The notes: generated from the sequence alone by a model not told the origin. Positions 19,127-29,725 are shown, numbered from the stretch's first letter. The stretch is DNA of 64,000 bases from Pseudomonas protegens (GCF_013407925.2 NZ_CP060201.1:992001-1056000), one strand, 5' to 3'. Translations and numbers: made by a program.

Positions 19127-19360
19127 TTCGGCGGCCGGGTTATCTATGTTTGCCAAGAACTTACAGCCTGCTGATATGCGCAAAGGCGCTCATTATAAGG
19201 CTGCCGGGTGCAGACGCCATGCACGGCCACGGTTTAGTTGAAGATTGAGCGCAGCGATCGCCATTTAATTGCCCCGCCTGGTTCAGGCCCGCGCGAAGAG
19301 AGCAACGCCCCGCCCGGGCAAAGCGCGCCAATGCGAGCACCCCGAAAAATCGGCACCAAC

Positions 19361-19389
19361 AAAAACGGCAGCCTCATCGGCTGCCGTTC
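19361..19389 (-). terminator. Terminator of fimV
   Basis: Stem AACGGCAGCC (19364-19373) with GGCTGCCGTT (19379-19388), then a T-run on the minus strand, 21 bases after the fimV stop. Confidence 0.88.
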
Positions 19390-19409
19390 TGGTCAAGCGG
19401 GATCCGGCT

Positions 19410-22028
19410 TCAGGCCAGTCGCGCCAGCATTTCCTGGGCTTCACTCTTCTGCCCTTCACTGCCTTCGCTGAGCACTTCGCCAAGGATGTCCCGCGCGCCG
19501 TCGTTGTCACCCATATCGATGTAGGCCTGGGCCAGATCGAGCTTGGTGGCCACTTCATCGCTGCCGGAAAGGAAGTCGAAGTCGGCCTCCTCAGGCGCCG
19601 CCGCTGCATCTTCAGCCGTGAAACTCGGCCCGGCCGGCTCAGGCTGATCCAGACTCTGAGCCAGACGATCCAGCTCCGCGTTGACATCATCCAGCTCGGA
19701 AGCGAACGCATCCTTGGGTTCGCTGGCCGCATCCATCTCATCGGCCAGGGACAGATCGAAGTCAGCGGACAAGTCCAGATCGTCCAGAGCCGCCTCCGTA
19801 ACGGTGGGCACATCGCCGGCCGGCACATCCTTGAGGTCGTCCTCAAGGCTCAGCAGGAAATCCTCATCGTTCTGGGTCGCTGCGGGCAAATCAGCCCCCA
19901 GGTCCAGATCGAAGTCGCCAAGATCATCCAGGCTTTCCTGAGCGGCGGTCTGCTGCTCCAGGACCGAGCCGAAACTCAGGTCATCATCCAGCGGGAAATC
20001 TTCCAGCTCGATCGCCGGCTCGGACGGCTCGGACGCCACGACCGCAGGCGAAGCCGCCTCAAGATCGTCCAGGCTCAGGTCGAAATCCGCATCCAGCCCT
20101 TCGACAGGCGCAGCAGGCTCAGGCGCCTGCGGCTCGTCCAGCAGCTCCTTGACGTACTGGGCATCCAGCTCCGCGGCAACAGCGGCCGTCGCCAGACCGG
20201 CAGCTGCAGCCACTGCAACCATCGCCGGGAAACGGCTTTTGAGTTGCTCGACCTGAGCATGGTTATCGCCATTGGCCACCAGTTGCCGCTCCTCGGCGAC
20301 GAAGGCGCTGCGATCACCCTGATGCGCGTAGACCTCCATCAACTTGAGGCGCAGATCACTGCGCTGCGGCTCCAGCTTGACCGCCTCTTCGAGCAGCGCT
20401 GCTGCCTGGTTCAGGCGGCCAGCGTCGATATGATTCTGTGCCTGCCCCAGCACGTCCGTGGCTCGCTCCACCGGCGCCGCCGGGATGGGCGCCACCACCG
20501 GAGCCGGTGCTGGAGCTGGAGCTGGAGCTGGAGCTGGAGCTGGAGCTGGAGCTGGAGCTGGAGCCAGCTTGACGCTTGGCGGTGGAACTTCAAGGCCTTC
20601 GAAACTGCCTTCCGGCAATTCCAGCTCCTCGGTGAAGTCATTGCTTTCCTCGGACAAGGCCCGGGCCATGCGCAGGTGCTTTTCCGCTTCCTGCTGGGCC
20701 TTGCGACGACGCGCAAGCAACAGCAACAGCAACAGCACGGCCACGACCGCCCCGCCACCTACCAGTCCCAGCAGGATCGGATTGGTCAGCAGGTCGCCAT
20801 ATTTGTCTTCATCGCTCTTGGCCGCCTCATCCACTGCCGGAGCGGCAGCCGGTTCGCTGACAGGCGCCGCAGGAACCACGGGAGCCACCACCGGGGCCGC
20901 CGCCTCAGGCTTGGCCACCAGCTCGGCCGGCATCGCCGGTGCGGGCTGAGCAGCCGGCGCCGCGCCCTCGGCCTGCAGCTTGGCCAACTGGTTGTTCTTC
21001 AGCTCGATCAGACGCTGCAGCTTGTCCAGCTGACTCTGCAGATCCGCCATGCGCTCCTTGAGCTCGGCGTTGTCACGACGGGTCGCGTCGAGACTTTCCT
21101 GAGTCACCGCCAGCTTGTTGTTCAGCGCCTTGCTGTCGCCTGCCGCACCCTTGCCTCGCGCCTTGCCGCTTTCCGCCGAGACCAGACTCAAGTTGTCCTT
21201 GGTGTTGACCTGCTTGGGCGCCTTGTCGGCACCGGCACGACGGGTGGCGTCCACCTGCTGCTGACTGCGGGCACCGGCACGACGCCCCTGACGCCAGGCT
21301 GCGTTTTGCGCGGCCACTTCGGCAATGGCCTTGGGCTGCGCCAACGCTGTGCTCTGCACTACGTCAGGCAGACGCAGGACCTTGCCGGCCTTCAATCGAT
21401 TGATGTTGCCGTCGATAAAGGCATCCGGGTTCAACGCCTGGATCGCGAGCATGGTTTGCTGGATCGACGCGCCATTGCGATTCTTCGCGGCGATTTCCCA
21501 CAGCGTGTCACGGGCCGCCGTTTTGTATTGCGCGGGCTTGCTGGCTTTATTGCCACGGGTAACCGGGGCATTCACCGCCGGGCCTGCAACCGGAGCAGCC
21601 TGGGCGGCAGCGGCGGCTTGCGGGGAAAACTTCGAAGGATCCAGCAGCACGCTGTAATCGCGCAGCAGGCGGCCGTTGGGCCACATCACCTGCACCAGGA
21701 ACTTGACCATCGGCTCAGACAGCGGCTGACTCGAAGTCACCCGCAGCACACTCTTGCCGCCGGGATTGAGAACGGGGGTAAAACTCAGGTCATTGAGAAA
21801 GGCCTGACGATCGACGCCGGCCTTGGCGAACTCTTCTGCCGGGGCCAGGCTGGGCACCACTTCAGCGGCAGTCAGGTCCTTGATATCGAGCAATTCGATT
21901 TCAGCTACCAAAGGCTGGTTCAGACTCGACTTCAGGGTCAGCTCCCCAAGCCCAAGCGCCTGCGCCATACCGGAGGACAGCGCCGAGGCGGCCGCTATTG
22001 CTAACACCAGTTTGCGAACTTGAACCAT
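19410..22028 (-). CDS. fimV: FimV, peptidoglycan-binding polar organiser for type IV pili
   Basis: An 872-residue protein. Order: signal peptide (about 1-24), conserved N-terminal domain (25-135), LysM peptidoglycan-binding domain (about 168-222), coiled coil (about 290-380), one membrane helix (about 440-465, seven Leu in a row), an Ala-Pro repeat, an acidic cytoplasmic region, and a C-terminal TPR-like FimV domain (about 825-872). FimV localises type IV pilus and c-di-GMP/cAMP signalling components at the cell pole in Pseudomonas. ATG 22028 is placed by the signal peptide, with a GGATGAGG site. A hexanucleotide repeat encodes the Ala-Pro tract. Confidence 0.95.
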   Translation of the reverse strand: MVQVRKLVLAIAAASALSSGMAQALGLGELTLKSSLNQPLVAEIELLDIKDLTAAEVVPSLAPAEEFAKAGVDRQAFLNDLSFTPVLNPGGKSVLRVTSSQPLSEPMVKFLVQVMWPNGRLLRDYSVLLDPSKFSPQAAAAAQAAPVAGPAVNAPVTRGNKASKPAQYKTAARDTLWEIAAKNRNGASIQQTMLAIQALNPDAFIDGNINRLKAGKVLRLPDVVQSTALAQPKAIAEVAAQNAAWRQGRRAGARSQQQVDATRRAGADKAPKQVNTKDNLSLVSAESGKARGKGAAGDSKALNNKLAVTQESLDATRRDNAELKERMADLQSQLDKLQRLIELKNNQLAKLQAEGAAPAAQPAPAMPAELVAKPEAAAPVVAPVVPAAPVSEPAAAPAVDEAAKSDEDKYGDLLTNPILLGLVGGGAVVAVLLLLLLLARRRKAQQEAEKHLRMARALSEESNDFTEELELPEGSFEGLEVPPPSVKLAPAPAPAPAPAPAPAPAPAPAPVVAPIPAAPVERATDVLGQAQNHIDAGRLNQAAALLEEAVKLEPQRSDLRLKLMEVYAHQGDRSAFVAEERQLVANGDNHAQVEQLKSRFPAMVAVAAAAGLATAAVAAELDAQYVKELLDEPQAPEPAAPVEGLDADFDLSLDDLEAASPAVVASEPSEPAIELEDFPLDDDLSFGSVLEQQTAAQESLDDLGDFDLDLGADLPAATQNDEDFLLSLEDDLKDVPAGDVPTVTEAALDDLDLSADFDLSLADEMDAASEPKDAFASELDDVNAELDRLAQSLDQPEPAGPSFTAEDAAAAPEEADFDFLSGSDEVATKLDLAQAYIDMGDNDGARDILGEVLSEGSEGQKSEAQEMLARLA
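20509..20562. repeat. Hexanucleotide repeat (GCTGGA)9 inside fimV
   Basis: Nine uninterrupted GCTGGA units on the plus strand, read on the minus strand as alternating Ala-Pro codons. Unit gain or loss keeps the frame, so it could vary linker length between strains. Confidence 0.95.
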
Positions 22029-22230
22029 AGCCTCATCCTTTGTTTGAACGTTCCTCGGCCAGCGAGAAGGTTTTGTAGCGGCTGCCATAAGGCACTGCGC
22101 GGAGGCCACGACCACCGCGCGGGATTATTTTCTGCATGCCCCGGGAGCACCTGACGGCCACTCACCTCCAGCAACTTGCCAAGCATAGCGCCCGGCTAGA
22201 TTCATTCTGTAAATTGTTGCCAAGTATCTT

Positions 22231-23241
22231 TTACAGCAGGTCTTTTATCAACAATTCAGCCAGTTGCACAGCGTTCAAGGCCGCGCCTTTGCGGACGTTG
22301 TCCGAGGTCAACCACAGATTCAGTTGCGCCGCATCATCGATGCCGGAACGAACCCGCCCCACATAGACTACGTCCTGGCCCACGGCGTCACCCACAGCGG
22401 TGGGATAATCACCGGCTTCCACCAGTTCCAGGCCAGGAGCGGCCTCCAGCGCGGCGTTTACCGCCGCCAGATCGACATCGGTGCCCGACTGAAGAGTCAC
22501 GCTATAGCTATCGCCAAAAAACACCGGCGCTTGAATGCAAGTGACAGAAATCTTTAATAAAGGCTGCCCCAGCACTTCACGCAATTCCCTGACCAGACGT
22601 TTTTCCAGCAGGGTATGGCCCTGGGCATCCGGCGTGCCCACCTGGGCCAGCAGATTAAAGGCCACTTGGCGGTCGAAGAAGCGCGGCTCCAGCGGGCGCA
22701 CATTCAACAACTCCGCAGTTTGCCTAGCCAGCTCACTGACAGCCTCACGCCCCTGGCTGGAGATCGCCAGGCTGGCGGTCAGGCTCACCCGCTGGATGTC
22801 CAGCAAGCCCTGCAAAGGCGCCAGAGCCACCGCCAACGCGGTGGCCGCGGCACTCGGACTGCTCAATTGCACAGGCTTCTTCAGGCCGGCCAGCACCTGG
22901 GCATTGGCCTCAGGCACGACATTGGGCGCCTGGGTCGACGGCAAGGCGCCAGCAAGGTCGATCACTGCGCAATTGGCCGCGGTGGCGCGGGGCGCGAAGC
23001 TCAGGGTTACCGCTGGACCTGCGGCAAAAAATGCCAGCTGCACCTTGCTGAAATCAAACTCGTCGACTTCACGCACACGCACGTTCTTGCCGCGAAACGG
23101 CACCGAATGACCGGCCGACTCGCTGCTGGCCAGCAGGTGCAGGTTGGCAATCGGGAAATTGCGTTCTTCGAGTACCTGCACCAGGGTTTCGCCAACGGTA
23201 CCGGTGGCACCGATCACGGCAATATCAAAGGATGGAGTCAT
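22231..23241 (-). CDS. Aspartate-semialdehyde dehydrogenase paralogue lacking the catalytic Cys (USG-1 type)
   Basis: A 336-residue Asd-fold protein with an NAD(P)-binding GATGTVGETL (11-20) and Asd-like C-terminal regions. At the place of the catalytic PNCTT/NCST motif it has SSPSAAAT (127-134), with Ala131 where the nucleophilic Cys should be, so normal dehydrogenase chemistry is not expected. This matches the USG-1 group beside true asd in Pseudomonas. A structural or regulatory role is possible. It lies downstream of asd but is separated by a terminator at 23367-23400. Confidence 0.88.
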   Translation of the reverse strand: MTPSFDIAVIGATGTVGETLVQVLEERNFPIANLHLLASSESAGHSVPFRGKNVRVREVDEFDFSKVQLAFFAAGPAVTLSFAPRATAANCAVIDLAGALPSTQAPNVVPEANAQVLAGLKKPVQLSSPSAAATALAVALAPLQGLLDIQRVSLTASLAISSQGREAVSELARQTAELLNVRPLEPRFFDRQVAFNLLAQVGTPDAQGHTLLEKRLVRELREVLGQPLLKISVTCIQAPVFFGDSYSVTLQSGTDVDLAAVNAALEAAPGLELVEAGDYPTAVGDAVGQDVVYVGRVRSGIDDAAQLNLWLTSDNVRKGAALNAVQLAELLIKDLL

Positions 23242-23366
23242 GGCGCTACCTCAGGTGAAACGGGGGAGCGGCACTTTACCCGGCACGGGGGAACGAGGCA
23301 ATTCGCCGGGGCCAGCGGCAGGGACGAGCCCCTTCGCGGGCCAGTCCGCCCCTGGGGAGGGAGGCA

Positions 23367-23400
23367 TAAAAAAACCCGCGTCCTGGCTCGGGCGCGGGTT
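23367..23400 (-). terminator. Terminator of asd
   Basis: Stem AACCCGCG (23373-23380) with CGCGGGTT (23393-23400); on the minus strand a run of T follows. It lies 20 bases after the asd stop. Confidence 0.88.
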
Positions 23401-23419
23401 CTTTCAACCACTCAGTGGA

Positions 23420-24532
23420 TCAACGCTCCAGGAGGATCCGCAGCATGCGCCGCAGCGGTTCGGCCGCGCCCCACAGCAACTGGTCGCCCACGGTGAAGGC
23501 GCCCAGGAACTGCGAGCCCATGTTCAGTTTGCGCAGACGGCCAACCGGAATGTTCAGGGTGCCGGTGACCTTGGTCGGGCTCAGCTCCTGCATGCTGATG
23601 TCACGCTGGTTCGGCACCAACTTGACCCAGGGATTGTGCTGGCTGATCAGCCCTTCGATATCGGCGATCGGCACGTCCTTGTTGAGCTTGATGGTCAGCG
23701 CCTGGCTGTGGCAGCGCATGGCGCCGATGCGCACGCAAATGCCGTCCACCGGAATCGGGTTCTTGAAGCGACCGAGGATCTTGTTGGTTTCGGCCTGGGC
23801 TTTCCACTCTTCGCGGCTCTGGCCGTTAGGCAGTTCCTTGTCGATCCACGGAATCAGGCTGCCGGCCAGCGGCACGCCGAAGTTCTCGGTCGGGTAGGCA
23901 TCGCTGCGCATGGCTTCGGCCACCTTGCGGTCGATGTCGAGGATGGCGCTGGCCGGGTTGGCCAGGTCATCGGCGACCGCCGCATGGGTCGCGCCCATCT
24001 GCTTGATCAGTTCACGCATGTTCTGCGCGCCGGCACCGGAAGCCGCCTGATAGGTCATGGCGCTCATCCACTCCACCAAGCCGGCTTCGAACAGGCCGCC
24101 CAGGCCCATCAGCATCAGGCTGACGGTGCAGTTGCCGCCGATGTAGTTCTTGGTCCCGGCATCCAGCTGCTGATCGATGACCTTGCGGTTCACCGGATCG
24201 AGGATGATCACCGCGTCATCCTGCATGCGCAGGCTGGAAGCGGCGTCGATCCAGTAGCCCTGCCAGCCGGCTTCGCGCAGCTTGGGGAAGACTTCACTGG
24301 TGTAGTCGCCACCCTGGCAGGTCAGAATCACGTCGAGGGTTTTCAACTCTTCAATGCTGTAGGCGTCCTTCAGCGGAGCAATATCCTTGCCCACCGACGG
24401 CCCTTGGCCACCGACATTGGAAGTGGTGAAAAACACCGGTTCAATAAGATCGAAGTCCTGCTCTTCCAGCATCCGCTGCATGAGCACGGAACCGACCATA
24501 CCGCGCCAACCGATCAGACCTACACGTTTCAT
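23420..24532 (-). CDS. asd: Aspartate-semialdehyde dehydrogenase
   Basis: A 370-residue enzyme forming aspartate semialdehyde, the branch point to lysine, threonine, methionine and diaminopimelate. The nucleotide-binding GWRGMVG is at 8-14 and the catalytic Cys135 in GGNCTVS. ATG 24532 ([15 protein letters not shown]) is the family N-terminus; the in-frame extension to 24562 is not conserved in character. It lies 54 bases after leuB. Confidence 0.97.
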   Translation of the reverse strand: MKRVGLIGWRGMVGSVLMQRMLEEQDFDLIEPVFFTTSNVGGQGPSVGKDIAPLKDAYSIEELKTLDVILTCQGGDYTSEVFPKLREAGWQGYWIDAASSLRMQDDAVIILDPVNRKVIDQQLDAGTKNYIGGNCTVSLMLMGLGGLFEAGLVEWMSAMTYQAASGAGAQNMRELIKQMGATHAAVADDLANPASAILDIDRKVAEAMRSDAYPTENFGVPLAGSLIPWIDKELPNGQSREEWKAQAETNKILGRFKNPIPVDGICVRIGAMRCHSQALTIKLNKDVPIADIEGLISQHNPWVKLVPNQRDISMQELSPTKVTGTLNIPVGRLRKLNMGSQFLGAFTVGDQLLWGAAEPLRRMLRILLER

Positions 24533-24555
24533 CGCAACTACACCTTTACAAAAGT

Positions 24556-24580
24556 GGGCCACTGTCTATGCAGTGGGCCC
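24556..24580 (-). terminator. Weak hairpin between leuB and asd
   Basis: GGGCCACTG (24557-24565 region) can pair with CAGTGGGCCC with one bulge; the minus-strand tail is only CTTTTG. It could attenuate leuB transcription before asd or be incidental. Confidence 0.35.
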
Positions 24581-24586
24581 GAAAGA

Positions 24587-25669
24587 TTACAGATTCCGCA
24601 GCGCGGCGACTACTGCATCGCCCATTTCCTGCGTACCGACTTTGGTGCAACCGGCCGACCAGATATCGCCAGTGCGCAAACCCTGATCCAGCACCCGGCT
24701 CACCGCCTGCTCGATGGCGTCCGCCGCGTCGGTCAGGTTGAAGCTGTAGCGCAGCATCATCGACACCGAGAGGATGGTCGCCAGCGGGTTGGCAATGCCC
24801 TGCCCGGCAATGTCCGGCGCCGAACCGTGGCACGGCTCGTACATGCCCTTGTTGTTGGCGTCCAGGGACGCCGACGGCAGCATGCCGATGGAGCCGGTGA
24901 GCATCGAGGCTTCGTCGGAAAGAATGTCGCCGAACATGTTGTCGGTGACGATCACGTCGAACTGCTTCGGCGCACGCACCAGTTGCATGGCGGCGTTGTC
25001 GACATACATATGGCTCAGCTCGACATCCGGGTAGTCCTGGGCGACTTGCTCGACCACTTCACGCCACAGCTGGCTGGAGGCCAGGACGTTGGCCTTGTCC
25101 ACCGAGCACAGCTTCTTGCCGCGCACACGGGCCATGTCGAACCCCACCCGGGCGATGCGGCGGATTTCACTCTCGCTGTAAGGCAGGGTGTCGTAGGACT
25201 GGCGCTCGCCGTTTTCCAGCTCGCGGGTACCACGAGGGGCGCCGAAGTAAATGCCGCCGGTCAGCTCGCGAACGATGAGGATGTCCAGACCAGAAACGAT
25301 TTCCGGCTTCAGGCTCGAAGCATCCGCCAGTTGCGGGTAGAGAATCGCCGGACGCAGGTTGCCGAACAAGCCCAGTTGCGCGCGGATCTTCAGCAGACCG
25401 CGCTCAGGACGAATGTCGCGCTCGATCTTGTCCCACTTCGGCCCGCCCACTGCGCCCAGCAACACGGCATCGGCGGCACGGGCACGGTCCAGGGTTTCGT
25501 CAGCCAGGGGCACACCGTGCTTATCGATGGCGGCGCCACCAATCACGTCGTGGCTCAGCTCGAAGCCCAGGCTGTACTTGTCGTTGGCCAACTCCAGCAC
25601 CTTGACCGCCTCGGCCATGATTTCCGGACCAATACCGTCACCTGGGAGAATCAGAATCTGCTTGCTCAT
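24587..25669 (-). CDS. leuB: 3-isopropylmalate dehydrogenase
   Basis: A 360-residue beta-decarboxylating dehydrogenase for the third leucine-specific step. [10 protein letters not shown] (7-16) begins the fold; the active-site Tyr/Lys region and the [12 protein letters not shown] metal site are present, as is [17 protein letters not shown] lies just before ATG 25669. It is separated from leuD by an inserted methyltransferase gene. Confidence 0.97.
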   Translation of the reverse strand: MSKQILILPGDGIGPEIMAEAVKVLELANDKYSLGFELSHDVIGGAAIDKHGVPLADETLDRARAADAVLLGAVGGPKWDKIERDIRPERGLLKIRAQLGLFGNLRPAILYPQLADASSLKPEIVSGLDILIVRELTGGIYFGAPRGTRELENGERQSYDTLPYSESEIRRIARVGFDMARVRGKKLCSVDKANVLASSQLWREVVEQVAQDYPDVELSHMYVDNAAMQLVRAPKQFDVIVTDNMFGDILSDEASMLTGSIGMLPSASLDANNKGMYEPCHGSAPDIAGQGIANPLATILSVSMMLRYSFNLTDAADAIEQAVSRVLDQGLRTGDIWSAGCTKVGTQEMGDAVVAALRNL

Positions 25670-25720
25670 GCGTTCCTCGTTGGTTCTGTCGGCCGGCCTC
25701 TGGGCACAACCGGAAAAGTT

Positions 25721-26485
25721 CTATCGCTCGGCCCACAGCACCAGTACATCAGTACTGAACGAACCATCGGCCTCAATCTCAAAATATTCGCGCACTTCAT
25801 TGCCCATCGCCTGCTGCAGCTCGCGGATCGCCACCCGCAGCGGCTCGGGAGTACGCATGCGCTCGACCCAGGAGTGGAACTCCAGACGCAACCGTTGCCG
25901 AACGGTGCTGCGGGTATGCAGCCCCGCCTCGCTGACCTGGCGCAGCCATTCACCCGCCGAATAATCGCGCACATGACTGGTATCACGCAGCACTTCGACA
26001 CTTTGCAGGTAAGTGTCCAGCAGCGGTCTGCCCGGCGACAAGACATCGATGAACGCCGCCACGCCACCGGGCTTCAAGACTCGACGCACTTCGCGCAGGG
26101 CCAGACCCAGGTCGCTCCAGTGATGGGCCGAATAGCGACTGAAGACGAAATCGAACTCACCGTCGGCGAAGGGCAAGCCCTCGGCGGCCCCTTTCACGCT
26201 GCGGATGTTGTGCAGATTACGCTCCTGTGCGGCTGCCGACACCACGTCCAGCATCTGTTGGGAGAGGTCGTAGGCCACCACTTCCCTGACCAGCGGCGCG
26301 ACATGGAAGCTGACATGACCGGCACCGCACCCCAGATCGAGAACCCGCGCCTGCTCCTGACCCGCCACCTCGGCCTGTAGCAGGGCGAATTCGGCGCCTT
26401 GAGCGTGCACGGCGCTGCTCAGGTAGGCCGCGGCCTGTTCACCGAATTGCTTCTGTACCACCTGACTGTGGGCGTTGCTGGTCAT
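25721..26485 (-). CDS. Class I SAM-dependent methyltransferase
   Basis: A 254-residue methyltransferase with SAM motif I VLDLGCGAGHVS (about 48-59), an acidic motif II region and FSRYSAHHW, of the UbiE/SmtA Methyltransf_11 type. The substrate is unknown. It sits between leuD and leuB as in other pseudomonads (PA3119 position), without an evident role in leucine synthesis. ATG 26485 is chosen by the AAGGA site 7 bases upstream. Confidence 0.87.
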   Translation of the reverse strand: MTSNAHSQVVQKQFGEQAAAYLSSAVHAQGAEFALLQAEVAGQEQARVLDLGCGAGHVSFHVAPLVREVVAYDLSQQMLDVVSAAAQERNLHNIRSVKGAAEGLPFADGEFDFVFSRYSAHHWSDLGLALREVRRVLKPGGVAAFIDVLSPGRPLLDTYLQSVEVLRDTSHVRDYSAGEWLRQVSEAGLHTRSTVRQRLRLEFHSWVERMRTPEPLRVAIRELQQAMGNEVREYFEIEADGSFSTDVLVLWAER

Positions 26486-26516
26486 GCTGAGGTCCTTTTG
26501 ATCCGAGGGAACGGCA

Positions 26517-26571
26517 TTCGCTGGCAAGCCAGCTCCTACGACAACATCCGCAGGAGCCGGTTTGCCGGTGA
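26517..26571. repeat. Pair of inverted Pseudomonas REP elements
   Basis: TTCGCTGGCAAGCCAGCTCC (from 26517) and, inverted, GCAGGAGCCGGTTTGCCGG (from 26550) flank an 11-base spacer. This is the Pseudomonas REP pair form, lying between leuD and the methyltransferase gene. Confidence 0.85.
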
Positions 26572-27216
26572 TCAGGCGTCGCGAAACAACCAGGGCTGGC
26601 TGGCCCGGTGCTTGACTTCAAAGGCGGCGATGGCGTCGCCGTCCTGCAAGGTCAAGCCGATATCGTCAAGACCGTTGAGCAGGCAGTGCTTGCGGAACGC
26701 GTCGATCTCGAACTTCAACACCTTGCCGTCAGGACGGGTCACGGTTTGCGCTTCAAGGTCGATATGCAACTGATAGCCCGGGGTGGCTTCGACCTGCTGG
26801 AACAGCTCGTCGACTTCAGCGTCGCTGAGGATGATCGGCAGCAAGCCGTTCTTGAAGCTGTTGTTGAAGAAGATATCGGCATAGCTCGGCGCGATGATGC
26901 TGCGAAAACCGTACTCTTCCAGGGCCCACGGCGCGTGCTCGCGACTGGAACCGCAGCCAAAATTTTCCCGCGCCAGCAACACACTGGCGCCCTGGTAACG
27001 CTCGGCGTTGAGGACGAAATCCTTGTTCAGCGGGCGCTTGGAGTTGTCCTGGTACGGCTGCCCCACATCCAGGTAGCGCCACTCATCGAACAGGTTGGGG
27101 CCGAAACCGGTGCGCTTGATCGACTTGAGAAACTGCTTGGGGATGATCTGATCGGTGTCGACGTTGGCACGATCCAAAGGCGCGACCAAACCATTGTGCT
27201 GGGTGAAAGCTTTCAT
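26572..27216 (-). CDS. leuD: 3-isopropylmalate dehydratase small subunit
   Basis: A 214-residue small subunit of isopropylmalate isomerase, carrying the swivelling domain with [13 protein letters not shown] near the N-terminus and [15 protein letters not shown], which contacts substrate. AAGGAG precedes ATG 27216. It lies 10 bases after leuC, and the two products form the heterodimer. Confidence 0.97.
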   Translation of the reverse strand: MKAFTQHNGLVAPLDRANVDTDQIIPKQFLKSIKRTGFGPNLFDEWRYLDVGQPYQDNSKRPLNKDFVLNAERYQGASVLLARENFGCGSSREHAPWALEEYGFRSIIAPSYADIFFNNSFKNGLLPIILSDAEVDELFQQVEATPGYQLHIDLEAQTVTRPDGKVLKFEIDAFRKHCLLNGLDDIGLTLQDGDAIAAFEVKHRASQPWLFRDA

Positions 27217-27226
27217 GCTGCGCTCC

Positions 27227-28645
27227 TTAGATCAATTCACGGACGTCGACGAAACGACCGCTGACAGCGGCGGCGGCGGCCATGGCCGGGCTCACCAGGT
27301 GGGTACGCCCACCCGCGCCCTGACGCCCCTCGAAGTTGCGGTTCGAGGTCGAGGCGCAATGCTCGCCGGACTCCAGGCGGTCAGGGTTCATCGCCAGGCA
27401 CATCGAGCAACCCGGCTCGCGCCATTCAAAACCGGCTTCAAGGAAGATCTTGTCCAGGCCTTCCGACTCGGCCTGAGCCTTCACCAGGCCCGAACCCGGG
27501 ACCACGATCGCCTGCTTGATGGTGGAAGCCACTTTGCGGCCCTTGGCAATGACTGCGGCGGCGCGCAAGTCTTCGATCCGCGAGTTGGTGCAGGAGCCGA
27601 TGAACACGCGATCCAACTGAATGTCGGTGATCGCCTGGTTGGCGCTCAAGCCCATGTATTTCAAGGCGCGGACGATGGAGTCGCGCTTGACCAGGTCCAT
27701 TTCCTTGGCCGGGTCCGGCACGCGCTGATCCACGGCCAGGACCATCTCCGGCGAGGTGCCCCAGCTGACCTGCGGCTTGATCTGCGCAGCGTCGAGCTCG
27801 ACCACGGTGTCGAATGTGGCGTCGGCATCCGACACCAGATCCTTCCAGGCCTCGACGGCCAAGTCCCATTCGGCGCCTTTAGGGGCGAATGGACGACCCT
27901 TGACGTAGGCCACGGTCTTTTCATCCGCCGCCACCAGGCCCACACGGGCACCGGCTTCGATGGACATGTTGCAGATGGTCATGCGGCCTTCGATGGACAG
28001 GTCGCGAATCGCGCTGCCGGCGAACTCGATGGCGTGGCCGTTGCCGCCGGCGGTGCCGATCTTGCCGATAACCGCCAGGACGATGTCCTTGGCAGTCACA
28101 CCGAAAGGCAAGGTGCCTTCCACGCGCACCAGCATGTTCTTCATCTTCTTGGCCACCAGGCACTGGGTGGCGAGCACGTGCTCCACCTCGGAGGTGCCGA
28201 TACCGTGAGCCAGAGCGCCGAAAGCGCCGTGGGTCGAGGTGTGGGAGTCGCCGCAGACCACGGTCATGCCCGGCAAGGTGGCGCCCTGCTCCGGGCCGAT
28301 GACGTGGACGATGCCCTGGCGCACGTCGTTCATCTTGAATTCGACAATGCCGTATTCGTCACAGTTGTCATCGAGGGTCTGTACCTGAAGACGGGAAACC
28401 TGGTCGGCAATCGCTTCGATCCCACCCTTGCGCTCGGGGGTGGTCGGTACGTTGTGGTCCGGGGTGGCGATGTTGGCATCGATGCGCCAAGGCTTGCGCC
28501 CGGCCAGACGCAGGCCTTCGAAAGCTTGTGGCGAGGTCACTTCATGGATGATGTGACGATCGATATAGATCAGCGCCGAACCATCGTCGCGCTGCTTGAC
28601 CAAATGCGAATCCCAGAGCTTGTCGTAAAGCGTCTTACCGGCCAT
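27227..28645 (-). CDS. leuC: 3-isopropylmalate dehydratase large subunit
   Basis: A 472-residue aconitase-family enzyme with a [4Fe-4S] cluster. The cluster Cys residues are in GSCTNSR and in [20 protein letters not shown] and [12 protein letters not shown] are conserved active-site blocks. It isomerises 2- to 3-isopropylmalate in leucine synthesis. ATG 28645 is preferred over 28660 because GAGGA lies 8 bases before it. It is divergent from the LysR gene at 28799, a likely regulator. Confidence 0.97.
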   Translation of the reverse strand: MAGKTLYDKLWDSHLVKQRDDGSALIYIDRHIIHEVTSPQAFEGLRLAGRKPWRIDANIATPDHNVPTTPERKGGIEAIADQVSRLQVQTLDDNCDEYGIVEFKMNDVRQGIVHVIGPEQGATLPGMTVVCGDSHTSTHGAFGALAHGIGTSEVEHVLATQCLVAKKMKNMLVRVEGTLPFGVTAKDIVLAVIGKIGTAGGNGHAIEFAGSAIRDLSIEGRMTICNMSIEAGARVGLVAADEKTVAYVKGRPFAPKGAEWDLAVEAWKDLVSDADATFDTVVELDAAQIKPQVSWGTSPEMVLAVDQRVPDPAKEMDLVKRDSIVRALKYMGLSANQAITDIQLDRVFIGSCTNSRIEDLRAAAVIAKGRKVASTIKQAIVVPGSGLVKAQAESEGLDKIFLEAGFEWREPGCSMCLAMNPDRLESGEHCASTSNRNFEGRQGAGGRTHLVSPAMAAAAAVSGRFVDVRELI

Positions 28646-28798
28646 CGGACCATTCCTCATCAGCTTGTTTCTATGCCCCGGGCCCCGATCGTGAGCCGAT
28701 CAATAACCCCTTGGCTTGTGAGGCTGATGCTATGGCGTTAGATTAAATAACTCAAATTCATATTTTTCATGCTTTGGATAACCAACTGGAATACAACC

Positions 28799-29689
28799 AT
28801 GGACCTGGCCAACCTCAACGCCTTTATAGCCATCGCCGAAACGGGTAGTTTTTCCGGCGCCGGTGAACGCCTGCACCTGACCCAGCCCGCCATCAGCAAA
28901 CGCATCGCCGGCCTGGAGCAGCAGCTCAATGTGCGGCTGTTCGACCGCCTGGGCCGGGAGGTCGGCCTGACCGAGGCCGGACGCGCCCTGCTGCCCCGGG
29001 CCTATCAGATCATCAACGTGCTGGACGACACCCGCCGCGCCCTGACCAACCTCAACGGCGAAGTCAGCGGGCGCCTGACCCTGGCCACCAGCCATCACAT
29101 CGGCCTGCATCGCCTGCCGCCGCTGCTGCGAGCCTTTACCCGACGCTACCCGCAAGTGGCCCTGGACATTCAATTCCTCGATTCCGAGGTGGCCTACGAG
29201 GAAATCCTCCACGGCCGGGCCGAGCTGGCGGTGATCACCCTGGCGCCGGAGCCCCACAGCCTGATCAAGGCGGCCGCCGTCTGGGACGACCCGCTGGATT
29301 TCGTCGCCGCCCCGGAGCATCCGTTGGTCAGCAACGGCCAGGTCAGCCTGGCGGATATTGCCTTGCATCCAGCGGTGTTTCCCGGCGGCAACACCTTCAC
29401 CCACCATATTGTCCAACGCTTGTTCGAGGCCCAGGGCCTGACGCCGAACATCGCCATGAGCACTAACTATCTGGAAACTATAAAGATGATGGTGTCCATC
29501 GGCCTGGCCTGGAGCGTGCTGCCGCGTACCATGCTCGACGATCAGGTGGCGCGCATTCCTTTACCGGGCATACAGCTGCGACGCCAGCTAGGCTATATCC
29601 TGCACACCGAACGGACGCTGTCGAATGCTGCGCGGGCTTTCATGGCCCTACTGGATGCACAAGTCGATTGGCCAGGGAACCCGGCATAG
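28799..29689 (+). CDS. LysR-family transcriptional regulator divergent from leuC
   Basis: A 296-residue LTTR: N-terminal winged HTH (about 1-60, LTQPAISKRIAGLEQQL recognition region) and a periplasmic-binding-fold effector domain. LysR regulators often control the divergent neighbour, so leuCD(B) is the first target to consider; the 153-base gap holds both promoters, but I could not pick a convincing T-N11-A box. The start at 28799 matches the family N-terminus MDLANLNAFIAIAETGSFS. Confidence 0.9.
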   Translation: MDLANLNAFIAIAETGSFSGAGERLHLTQPAISKRIAGLEQQLNVRLFDRLGREVGLTEAGRALLPRAYQIINVLDDTRRALTNLNGEVSGRLTLATSHHIGLHRLPPLLRAFTRRYPQVALDIQFLDSEVAYEEILHGRAELAVITLAPEPHSLIKAAAVWDDPLDFVAAPEHPLVSNGQVSLADIALHPAVFPGGNTFTHHIVQRLFEAQGLTPNIAMSTNYLETIKMMVSIGLAWSVLPRTMLDDQVARIPLPGIQLRRQLGYILHTERTLSNAARAFMALLDAQVDWPGNPA

Positions 29690-29725
29690 CTTTTCCGGGT
29701 AGCCCCCGTGCCACGCCGCACCGCC

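Noticed and set aside
19269..22004. A 911-codon plus-strand open frame
   Set aside because: It mirrors fimV; the sense strand has the signal peptide, LysM and TPR-like features.
23144..26380. A 1078-codon plus-strand open frame
   Set aside because: It is the antisense shadow of asd2, asd, leuB and the methyltransferase gene, all of which have clear family motifs on the minus strand.
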